The notes below the pieces were generated by a model. That model was not told the DNA's origin. It saw only the letters and a program-made list of their open reading frames with translations, and searched no databases. Below, piece by piece: positions 25,419-32,600 of a stretch of 64,000 nt of DNA (positions are counted from its first letter, which is position 1; every line of letters starts with the position of its first letter). Made by a program: the position numbers and the translations under genes. Source of the stretch: Alphaproteobacteria bacterium (lineage in GTDB: Bacteria > Pseudomonadota > Alphaproteobacteria > Caulobacterales > Maricaulaceae); the NCBI GenBank assembly GCA_016124675.1, contig WGNG01000001.1:116808-180807 (forward strand), given 5' to 3'.

Positions 25419-27494
25419 CTACTGCGCCACACTCACCGCCGGCGCATCCACAAACGGGCGTATCCCGAATTCAGGGTATATGTCCGCCGGGAAATAGATC
25501 ACGCCGTCAGCCGCCACCATGGCGATTGTCTTGATGGCCTTGAGGTCCTGCGTCGGGTCGCCGGGCACAAGGAAGAAGTCGGCGAGATAGCCCGGGGCAA
25601 TGCGCCCCAGCTCATCGCCCGCGCCCAGATACTGCGCCATGCCGTGGCCGGCCCAGGCGAGGATCTGCGCAGGGCTCATCCCCGCTTCCTGATAGAGCTC
25701 CAGCTCGCGGTGATAGGTGAAGGAGCCGCCGGTATCGGTGCCCGGGACCATGAAAATCCCGCGCGCGTGCATGCGCCGAACCGTTTCGATGATCTGGTCG
25801 AAGGCGCCGCGATACGCCGCGTCATCGGCCTCGCTCTCGATCGCCACCCAGGCGCTGCGCGCCGAGCGCTGCACCGAGACCGGCATGTGGTCGATATAAT
25901 CCAGCGCGCCCGGATTCACCTGCCCATTGCGCGACAGCAGAAGCGATTCATGGATGACCAGCGTGGGATCAATGCTCACCCCGCGCTGCGCCATGGCGTC
26001 CAGCGTCGCATTCACCGCTTCGCTATCCAGATCCAGCTCCGGCAGGCGTTTGAGCGCCGTGAGCCGCAACAGCGTGCGGGTATCCTCGTCCGCCGCCAGC
26101 ACCCAGCCCAGCATGAGCTGGTTGATATGGGTGATCTCGTCATAGCCCGCCTCGATCATCGCGTCGGCATTGGTGAAGGCCGGGACATGGCCCGACACCC
26201 GCATGCCGCGCTCGCGCGCCGCGGCGATCACCTCGGGTATCCAGTCCGGGCTCATGGAGTTGTAGATCTTGATCTGGTGAAATCCGCCCCGGTCGGCATA
26301 GGCGTGCACGGCGGCCACCGCGTCCTCCACTGAATCCACCAGCACGCCGGAATTGGAGTTGAACGGGCTGCGCCCCTCGATGAAGGCGCTGCGGAACACG
26401 CGCGGCCCCGCCACCCGGCCCGCCTCGATGTCCGCCACGAGCCGGTCGAGACTCTCATTGTCATTGCCCATGTCGCGCACGCTGGTCACGCCCGCCGCAA
26501 TGTTCAGGAAGGCCGCCGTCTCGCTCAAGTGCGCATGCATTTCAAACAGGCCCGGGATGAGCGTGCCGCCCGCCCCGTCAATCACCGTCTCGCCGGCTGT
26601 GCGTGCATCCGCCGCCTCCACCGCCACGATGCGCTCGCCCTCGACGCGCACCGACACAATATCCGTCAGCGCCAGCGCATCGGGATCGAACAGGCGCACA
26701 TTGGCGATGCGCACCGGCGTGTCATAGCGCCGCGCCACACGGCTCTGTATCGCGCCATAGCGTTCGGATTCATACGTCCCCGCCCGCTCGCGCAGGCGCG
26801 CATCCTCGCCTTCAAACCCTTGCGCCAGCACCGCAAAGCGCGGCGACACCGTGCCGAAGAAATCCTCGCCCTCCATCAGTACCCAGGACGGGTTCAAACT
26901 GGTCCCCGACAGCGCCCAGACCTGCACCTCGCGCGCCACCCCATCCGCGCCCGTCACCTCCAGCGTCTCCACCGGGTCCAGCCGCAACTGCCCGCCCGGC
27001 AGGGCCGCCAGGGTGCGCCCCGGCGCCGCCATCAGCGCCCGCGCCGCCAGGCCCAGCGCGTAAGGGCTCGCATTCTGCGGCACATAGAGCGCCGGGCCGT
27101 CCACGGACGCCTGCCCCTCGCCAGTGGAATCGCGCCAGCGCGCGCCAGCCTCGTCCAGGTGGAACATCTCGTCCACCTGATTGCCGAACGTGGTCGCGCC
27201 CTCAATCGTCCAGTGGACGGGATAACCCGCGCCAAGCGTGATCACTTCGGCGAAGGTCGGCCCGCGCCCGTTATTGCGGAACTCATAATCGATGGAATAG
27301 CCGTCCGCCTCACGCCAGACCTCCAGCGCCCCGATGGCTGTGCCGCTGGTCAGCACCGTATAGACCGCATCGGCGGGTTCGCCCTGGCCCCGGCGGTCGC
27401 CTTCGGGCGCGCCCGAAGGCGCGCCGCACGCCGCCAGCGCCAGCATCGCGCCCGCCGCCATCCCGGCCGCGCCCCGCATCATCGTGAAGCCCAT
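25419..27494 (-). CDS. Amidohydrolase-family lipoprotein
   Basis: A 691-residue protein starting at ATG 27494 behind a GGAGG site. A short hydrophobic leader ends in the lipobox L-A-A-C, predicting a lipid-anchored periplasmic protein. Residues about 25-245 form an N-terminal extension rich in beta-strand-like sequence that I do not recognise. The C-terminal 440 residues are an imidazolonepropionase-like metal-dependent hydrolase: the H-x-H pair in F-E-M-H-A-H, the carboxylated-lysine candidate in Q-I-K-I-Y-N, a histidine in S-G-H-V-P, and the metal aspartate in P-G-T-D-T-G-G. Related proteins include exported prolidase-like peptidases; the substrate is not evident. Confidence 0.83.
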   Translation of the reverse strand: MGFTMMRGAAGMAAGAMLALAACGAPSGAPEGDRRGQGEPADAVYTVLTSGTAIGALEVWREADGYSIDYEFRNNGRGPTFAEVITLGAGYPVHWTIEGATTFGNQVDEMFHLDEAGARWRDSTGEGQASVDGPALYVPQNASPYALGLAARALMAAPGRTLAALPGGQLRLDPVETLEVTGADGVAREVQVWALSGTSLNPSWVLMEGEDFFGTVSPRFAVLAQGFEGEDARLRERAGTYESERYGAIQSRVARRYDTPVRIANVRLFDPDALALTDIVSVRVEGERIVAVEAADARTAGETVIDGAGGTLIPGLFEMHAHLSETAAFLNIAAGVTSVRDMGNDNESLDRLVADIEAGRVAGPRVFRSAFIEGRSPFNSNSGVLVDSVEDAVAAVHAYADRGGFHQIKIYNSMSPDWIPEVIAAARERGMRVSGHVPAFTNADAMIEAGYDEITHINQLMLGWVLAADEDTRTLLRLTALKRLPELDLDSEAVNATLDAMAQRGVSIDPTLVIHESLLLSRNGQVNPGALDYIDHMPVSVQRSARSAWVAIESEADDAAYRGAFDQIIETVRRMHARGIFMVPGTDTGGSFTYHRELELYQEAGMSPAQILAWAGHGMAQYLGAGDELGRIAPGYLADFFLVPGDPTQDLKAIKTIAMVAADGVIYFPADIYPEFGIRPFVDAPAVSVAQ

Positions 27495-27589
27495 CACCCA
27501 TCCTCCCGCACAAACCATCATCGGTGCAAAGGGTTAGCACGCGGGCGCGGGGCTTGTCTGTGCGTTATAGAGTTACGGGGGGGCAAGGA

Positions 27590-27951
27590 GCGGGTCTTTT
27601 CCCTCCCCTTGATGGGGAGGGTGGGCGTCCGGCGCTGCGCTCATTCGGTTGGGCCGGGCGCTTGCATTTCCGGAACAAACTCAGGCGTCAAAGCCTCCTC
27701 TCCCCCATTTATGGGGGAGAGGATAAAGGTGAGGGGGCGGCGCTCAGCTTTCCAAATGACGGCGCCCCCACCCCCTGCGCCCTTTCGCTTCGCTCAAGGA
27801 CACCTCCCCCATCCAGGGGGAGGGAAAGGGTGTGGCGCTCTGCTCTCCATACATCCCCGTCCGCGTTTCCCGGCGAACGCCGGGGCCCAGACGCACCGGC
27901 GCAACTGGACCCCGTCTTTCGACGGGGAAACGCGAGGTGAGAGGGCGGGTG
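27590..27951. repeat. Intergenic repeat mosaic, left part
   Basis: The 950-bp gap 27495-28444 contains no gene I can support. Its left part holds, in order, a short CCTCCCC/GGGGAGG hairpin, a segment 27652-27692 whose reverse complement recurs at the right edge of the window (63704-63744 and 63906-63946) with one difference, the hairpin unit listed separately at 27682-27743, a CCTCCCCCATCC...GGGGGAGG hairpin (27803-27824), and a CCCGGCGAACGCCGGGG-type unit (27863-27945) related to 25325-25410. Confidence 0.75.
27682..27743. repeat. 62-bp hairpin repeat, copy 1
   Basis: This block is identical by eye to 28112-28173. It contains CCTCTCCCCCAT facing ATGGGGGAGAGG, a 12-bp stem with a short TT-type loop, then a GATAAAGGTGAGGGGG tail. 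The two copies are in the same orientation, 430 bp apart. Confidence 0.85.
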
Positions 27952-27962
27952 TGAAATAACGG

Positions 27963-28041
27963 CCCAATCCCCCACTAACCCCATGAAAGCCAATTGACGC
28001 GCCGGAGACGCCTTGCGGGAGCCTCGCCAATGGGGATTGGG
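27963..28041. repeat. Long-spaced inverted repeat
   Basis: CCCAATCCCC (27963-27972) and GGGGATTGGG (28032-28041) form a perfect 10-bp inverted repeat around a 59-bp spacer. The spacer's TAACCCCATGAAAGCCAATTG resembles TTAACCCTATGAAAGCCGATTG at about 28377-28398, so a further repeat family is present here. Confidence 0.6.
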
Positions 28042-28111
28042 GGGCGTGTGGATCAGGCAATCCGAACGCCGCTCCCGGCCGGGCCAGGCGAAAGCAGTGC
28101 CGTCAAACCCC

Positions 28112-28173
28112 CAGGCGTCAAAGCCTCCTCTCCCCCATTTATGGGGGAGAGGATAAAGGTGAGGGGGCGGCGC
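28112..28173. repeat. 62-bp hairpin repeat, copy 2
   Basis: Same sequence and orientation as 27682-27743. It is preceded by a shortened version of the G-rich lead-in and followed by different sequence, so the 62 bp mark the conserved core of the unit. Confidence 0.85.
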
Positions 28174-28218
28174 CGGTCCAGCCCAACGCGGCCGGTGCAG
28201 GTGAGCCGGAGGGGTCCT

Positions 28219-28312
28219 CCCCCTCACCCTGCCCTTCGCTCTGGCTATTGATCCCCCGGATCAATCTCTCAAGAGCCCAGCCCTCATAAATGGGGGAGAG
28301 GAGGCTGCAACC
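28219..28312. repeat. Intergenic repeat with TTGATCC palindrome
   Basis: Related to 25091-25185 in order and sequence: a CCCCCTCACC start, a CCTTCGCTC stretch, the TTGATCC-CCC-GGATCAA palindrome (28248-28264), an AGCCC stretch and a TGGGGGAGAG end. It is about 130 bp upstream of the 3' end of the lyase gene, which is read from the other strand. Confidence 0.7.
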
Positions 28313-28444
28313 CCTCGCTTGATCCCGAAGACCGGAAAACGGGGACACAAACCGATTTGCCGCCCGGGACCTCCCCTTAACCCTATGAAAGCCGATTGTC
28401 GCAAGTGCTTCGGCGACACGCCGGACGGGGCCGTCGCGCAGGCT

Positions 28445-29329
28445 TCACTCCGCCGCCTTGGGCGCCTCGCCCGCATCATACCGCTCTCCGTCCGCCTTCA
28501 TCTCGTCAATGCCCAAAAGGGCGTTGAGCTGTCCGAAATCGAGCATGCGGTCGCGGTAGCGCGCTGTGGCGCCGTCGGTTCTGAGGGTCTTGAGGAAGTC
28601 GCGGGCCATGAAGGCGAGCGCCCGCACCAGCGCGCCGGGCGTGATGACGAGCCGGTATCCGGCGTTCGACAGGTCATCGAGGGTGCGCAGCGGCGTGCGC
28701 CCGCCCTCCACCATATTGGCGAGCAGCGGCGCACGCCCGGCAAAGCGCGCGGCCGCCGCGTTCATCTGGGCCATGTCCTGGGGCGCTTCGATGAAGAGGA
28801 TGTCGGCGCCCGCATCCAGATAGGCCTCGGCGCGGTCCAGCGCGGCATTGAAGCCCTCCACCGCAATGGCGTCGGTGCGCGCAATGATCAGGGTGTGGTC
28901 GCTGGCGCGCGCATCCACCGCGGCGCGCACCTTGCCGGCCATTTCGGGCAGGCTGACCAAGCTCTTGCCTGCCAGATGGCCGCAGCGCTTGGGCAATTGC
29001 TGGTCTTCGAGCTGGATCGCGCTGGCGCCCGCGCGCTCGAAGGTTTTCACCGTGCGCATGACGTTGAGCGCGTTGCCAAAGCCGGTATCGGCGTCGACGA
29101 TCAGCGGAATGTCCGTGCGCTCGTGGATGCGCGCGATCGTGTCGGCCACCTCCTTGGCGCTGACCAGGCCCAGATCGGGCCGGCCGAGCTGGGTGTAGGC
29201 GATGGACGCGCCCGACAGATACGCCGCCTCGAACCCGGCTTCAGCCACCAGAAGCGCGCTCAGCGCGTCATAAACGCCCGGCGCCAGCACGGCGGGGCCG
29301 CTTGCGAGGCGGGATTTGAGGTCGGTCAT
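28445..29329 (-). CDS. Isocitrate lyase/PEP mutase family lyase
   Basis: A 294-residue TIM-barrel enzyme of the ICL/PEP-mutase superfamily, whose members cleave or form C-C or P-C bonds next to an alpha-keto acid. P-G-V-Y-D-A-L-S-A near the N-terminus, D-A-D-T-G-F-G-N near residue 79 (metal site) and the catalytic-loop motif L-E-D-Q-x-x-P-K-R-C-G-H near residue 107 are clear. The cysteine of K-R-C-G-H is the hallmark of lyases such as 2-methylisocitrate lyase, 2,3-dimethylmalate lyase and the petal-death protein rather than of the mutases. Its ATG overlaps the stop of the hydratase small subunit by 4 bp, which strongly suggests it uses that enzyme's product. Confidence 0.87.
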   Translation of the reverse strand: MTDLKSRLASGPAVLAPGVYDALSALLVAEAGFEAAYLSGASIAYTQLGRPDLGLVSAKEVADTIARIHERTDIPLIVDADTGFGNALNVMRTVKTFERAGASAIQLEDQQLPKRCGHLAGKSLVSLPEMAGKVRAAVDARASDHTLIIARTDAIAVEGFNAALDRAEAYLDAGADILFIEAPQDMAQMNAAAARFAGRAPLLANMVEGGRTPLRTLDDLSNAGYRLVITPGALVRALAFMARDFLKTLRTDGATARYRDRMLDFGQLNALLGIDEMKADGERYDAGEAPKAAE

Positions 29330-29862
29330 GTGAGGCTCCCTGGGGCGCGCCGGGACTGGCCGTCGGCGCCGGGCGGTGCGAAGCGGGCTTGCAGGCTCGC
29401 CATCAGCCCGCCCTGTTCGATCATGGTCATGAGGTGGGGCGGCAGCGCCGGAACCGGCCAGCTTTCGCGCGTGGCGAGGCTGGACAGGCGCCCAGCGGCC
29501 AGATCCAGGCGCAGCCGATCGCCGGGATGGATGCGCCCGGCGGGGTCGAAGATGATGGCCGGCAGGCCGATATTGATGCAGTTGCGGTAGAAAATGCGCG
29601 CAAAGCTTTTGGCGATCACCGCCGAAACGCCCAGCGTCTTCAGGGAGATCGCCGCCTGCTCGCGGCTGGAGCCGATCCCCAGGTCACGCCCCGCCACCAG
29701 CATGTCGCCGGAGCGCACCGAGGCGGCGAAATCCGGGTCCACCGCCTCCAGCGTGTGTTTGGCCAGCTCCGCCGGGCTTTTCTTCATGGCATGGCCGGGC
29801 GCCAGCAGATCGGTGTCGATCGCGTCGCCAAACACCCAGGCCCGCCCCTCGCGCACGCTCAT
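29326..29862 (-). CDS. Aconitase-type hydratase, small (swivel) subunit
   Basis: A 178-residue LeuD-like swivel domain. It starts A-W-V-F-G-D-A-I-D-T-D-L-L-A-P and has the G-S-S-R-E-Q substrate-binding loop near residue 65, followed by A-K-S-F-A-R-I-F-Y-R-N-C-I-N-I-G, typical of 3-isopropylmalate dehydratase and dimethylmaleate hydratase small subunits. The longer ORF to 30246 is a shadow; ATG 29862 gives an ATGA overlap with the large-subunit stop. The length fits the compact archaeal-type (LeuD2/DmdB-like) version better than the 200-residue bacterial LeuD. Confidence 0.88.
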   Translation of the reverse strand: MSVREGRAWVFGDAIDTDLLAPGHAMKKSPAELAKHTLEAVDPDFAASVRSGDMLVAGRDLGIGSSREQAAISLKTLGVSAVIAKSFARIFYRNCINIGLPAIIFDPAGRIHPGDRLRLDLAAGRLSSLATRESWPVPALPPHLMTMIEQGGLMASLQARFAPPGADGQSRRAPGSLT

Positions 29863-31145
29863 GCCGGCGCTCTCCCGGTCCGCAGGAAAGGGCGCGGATC
29901 GGCGATCCGGCCCTCGATCGCGCTGGCCGCCACGGTGTAGGGCGAGCTCAGATACACCGACGCGTCCTTGTGGCCCATGCGGCCCTTGAAATTGCGATTG
30001 GTCGAGGAAATGCACACCTCCCCCGCCGCCAGCAGCCCCGCGCCAAGCCCTGCGCACGCGCCGCAGCCCGAGGCCAGCACCACCGCGCCCGCCTCCACCA
30101 GCACGGCCAGCGTGCCGTCGCGCGCCGCCGCCGCCGTGACCTTCGACGAGGCTGGCGCTACCAGCAGCCGCACCCCCGGCGCCACCCGCCGGTCTTTCAG
30201 CACCGAGGCCGCCATCTGCAGATCGCTGAGCTTGGCCCCCACGCACGCCCCGATATAGGCCTGATCAATCGGCGCCCCGGCATGGACGCTGACGTCCGCG
30301 CTGTTGGCCGGCGAATGCGGCGCGGCGACTTGCGGCGCCAGCGCAGACGCGTCGAGATCAAACACCTGCGCATAAGCCGCATCCGGATCGGCGCGCCAGC
30401 GCTGCGGCGCATCATCATCCACCTCGCCCCCATGGGCGCGGATATGGGCCAGCGTCGTATCGTCCGGCGCGATAAGGCCGGTTTCCGCGCCGAGCTCGGC
30501 GGCCATGTTGGCCAGCACGGTGCGCGCCTCCATGCTCAAAGCCTGCACGCCATCGCCGCCATATTCGATGGCCTTGAAATGGTTGCCCATGCCCAGATCC
30601 CGGCACAGGGCGAGCATGATGTCCTTGGCCGTGACGCCAGCCTTGAGCGCGCCCGCAATCTCCACCCGGATCGTCTCAGGCACCACCGTCCAGGTCTCGC
30701 CCGTGGCCACGATGGCGGTCATGTCGGTGGCGCCAAAACCGGCCGCATAGGCGCCGAACGCGCCGGCATGGGTGGTGTGGCTGTCGCCGCCCGCGATCAC
30801 CATGCCCGGCTTCACATGCCCGTTCTCGGGCAGGATGACGTGGCATATGCCCTTCATGTCATAGAAATGCTTCACGCCGTAATCGCGCGCAAACGCGCGG
30901 GTCTGCTGCAGGATGGCCGCCGAATCAGCGTCCACCGCCGGCACGTAATGGTCAGACACGATGACCACCCGGTCCGGATCCCACAGACCCGTCCCCAGCG
31001 CCTCCAGCCGCGCCTGCCAGCGGCGCGGGCCGGAGGAATCATGGGCCATGGCCAGATCGACCGCGATCGTCACGATCTCGCCCGGCGACACTGTGTCACG
31101 CCCGGCCGCGCGCGCCATGATCTTCTCTACAAGGGTTGCCGCCAT
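29859..31145 (-). CDS. Aconitase-type hydratase, large (Fe-S) subunit
   Basis: A 428-residue LeuC-like subunit carrying the [4Fe-4S] cluster used to move water across a C=C bond. Visible landmarks are S-D-H-Y-V-P near residue 84, G-G-D-S-H-T-T-H near residue 123, and cluster cysteines in G-A-C-V-G-A-K and S-G-C-G-A-C. The S-S-T-N-R-N-F-x-G-R-M-G block follows. The length matches the shorter LeuC2/homoaconitase/DmdA type, not the 465-residue leucine-pathway LeuC. It is first in a three-gene run (large, small, lyase) with 4-bp overlaps throughout and is divergent from gcdH. 3-Isopropylmalate dehydratase is the alternative, but the coupled lyase argues for a catabolic substrate. Confidence 0.88.
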   Translation of the reverse strand: MAATLVEKIMARAAGRDTVSPGEIVTIAVDLAMAHDSSGPRRWQARLEALGTGLWDPDRVVIVSDHYVPAVDADSAAILQQTRAFARDYGVKHFYDMKGICHVILPENGHVKPGMVIAGGDSHTTHAGAFGAYAAGFGATDMTAIVATGETWTVVPETIRVEIAGALKAGVTAKDIMLALCRDLGMGNHFKAIEYGGDGVQALSMEARTVLANMAAELGAETGLIAPDDTTLAHIRAHGGEVDDDAPQRWRADPDAAYAQVFDLDASALAPQVAAPHSPANSADVSVHAGAPIDQAYIGACVGAKLSDLQMAASVLKDRRVAPGVRLLVAPASSKVTAAAARDGTLAVLVEAGAVVLASGCGACAGLGAGLLAAGEVCISSTNRNFKGRMGHKDASVYLSSPYTVAASAIEGRIADPRPFLRTGRAPA

Positions 31146-31198
31146 AGCTCCGCCTCAGTACCACACTGTCAGACTACACGCGCATACGGTTTCCGATC

Positions 31199-31213
31199 AA
31201 AGGATATATCTTT
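31199..31213. promoter_or_regulatory. AT-rich palindromic site between divergent operons
   Basis: The 135-bp gap between the hydratase operon and gcdH contains an AT-rich patch with the perfect palindrome GATATATC (31203-31210) flanked by AAAG and TTT. It is the only such patch in this gap and could hold promoter -10 elements or a shared operator. Confidence 0.35.
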
Positions 31214-31280
31214 ATAACATTTCGAACCCAAGCCTGCGCGCGCGCCAGCCGCCGCGCAGGCGGCGATCAGGAGACGAGAC

Positions 31281-32480
31281 ATGGCCGCGCTGGATGCTGA
31301 AGACCACACCCTGCTGAGCTTTTCATGGGAGGACCCGCTCCACCTCGAGCATCAGCTCAGCGAGGACGAGCGCATGATCGCGCACAGCGCGCGCGCCTAT
31401 TGCCGCGACAAGCTCATGCCGCGCGTCATCAGCGCCTATCGCGAGGAGCGGTTTGACCGTGAGATCATGACCGAGATGGGCGCGCTGGGCCTGCTGGGCG
31501 CCACGGTGGCTGAAGAATACGGCGGCTCGGGCCTGTCGCACGTCGCCTATGGCCTCATCGCGCGCGAGGTCGAGGCGGTGGATTCCGGCTATCGCTCGGC
31601 CATGAGCGTGCAGTCCTCGCTGGTCATGTACCCGATCGAGGCGTTCGGAACCGAGGCGCAGAAGCGCAAATACCTGCCCAGACTCGCGTCCGGCGAGTGG
31701 GTGGGCTGTTTCGGCCTGACCGAGCCCGATGGCGGGTCGGATCCGGGCGCCATGCGCACCACGGCCAAGAAGGTGGATGGCGGCTATCTCCTCAACGGCT
31801 CGAAAATGTGGATCACCAACTCGCCGGTCAGCGATCTGGCAGTGGTGTGGGCCAAGCTCGACGGCGTCATCCGCGGCTTCGTCGTGGAGCGCGGGGTGAA
31901 GGGCTTCGACACCCCGAAGATCGAAGGCAAGATGTCCCTGCGCGCCTCGGTCACCGGCTCGATCAGCTTGAGCGACGCGCTCGTTCCCGAAGATGCGCTG
32001 CTACCAAACGTGAAGGGATTGCGCGGGCCGTTTTCCTGCCTCAACAAGGCGCGCTACGGCATTTCCTGGGGCGCCATGGGCGCGGCGGAGTTCTGCTGGC
32101 GCGCGGCGCGCGACTACGCCATGGAGCGCGTCGTGTTCGGCAAGCCCATCGCTGGCACCCAGCTGGTGCAGAAAAAGCTCGCCGACATGCAGACCGAGAT
32201 CGCACTGGGCTATCAGGGCGCGCTGCGCCTGGGACGCCTTCTCGATGAGGGCGCCTATGTGCCCGAGGCCATCTCCATGATGAAGCGCAACAATTGCGGC
32301 AAGGCGCTGGCCATCGCCCGCGAGGCGCGCGACATCCATGGCGGCAACGGCATCGCCGAGGAGTACCACATCCTGCGTCACGCAGTGAATCTGGAGACGG
32401 TCAACACCTATGAGGGCACCCATGACGTGCACGCCCTCATCCTGGGCCGCGCCCAGACCGGATTGCAGGCATTCTATTGA
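31281..32480 (+). CDS. gcdH: Glutaryl-CoA dehydrogenase
   Basis: A 399-residue acyl-CoA dehydrogenase that oxidises and decarboxylates glutaryl-CoA to crotonyl-CoA with FAD, passing electrons to ETF; a late step in lysine and tryptophan breakdown. The family block [13 protein letters not shown] near residue 100 is typical of glutaryl-CoA dehydrogenases. [12 protein letters not shown] follows, and the catalytic glutamate lies in T-Y-E-G-T-H-D near residue 378. It is divergent from the hydratase/lyase operon. An upstream GGAGACGAG stretch serves as the ribosome site. Confidence 0.95.
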   Translation: MAALDAEDHTLLSFSWEDPLHLEHQLSEDERMIAHSARAYCRDKLMPRVISAYREERFDREIMTEMGALGLLGATVAEEYGGSGLSHVAYGLIAREVEAVDSGYRSAMSVQSSLVMYPIEAFGTEAQKRKYLPRLASGEWVGCFGLTEPDGGSDPGAMRTTAKKVDGGYLLNGSKMWITNSPVSDLAVVWAKLDGVIRGFVVERGVKGFDTPKIEGKMSLRASVTGSISLSDALVPEDALLPNVKGLRGPFSCLNKARYGISWGAMGAAEFCWRAARDYAMERVVFGKPIAGTQLVQKKLADMQTEIALGYQGALRLGRLLDEGAYVPEAISMMKRNNCGKALAIAREARDIHGGNGIAEEYHILRHAVNLETVNTYEGTHDVHALILGRAQTGLQAFY

Positions 32481-32600
32481 TCTGACGCGGCGGCTTTGAG
32501 GGCAGGCCGTCAGGCGCCCCCGCGCTGAACGTCTTTGCGCAGTGCAGCATGGCGCGCTATGTCACACAGCCCCGCTGTGAGACCTGACCGGATCGTCGCC

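Noticed and set aside
26529..27959. 476-codon plus-strand frame across the amidohydrolase and repeat region
   Set aside because: It runs through intergenic repeats and opposite to a well-supported lipoprotein gene.
27590..28312. CRISPR array
   Set aside because: Repeats are palindromic and of mixed type, not regularly spaced with unique spacers of constant length, and no cas genes are present.
28319..29590. 423-codon plus-strand frame opposite the lyase gene
   Set aside because: Opposite a gene with clear lyase motifs and translational coupling; no start signal.
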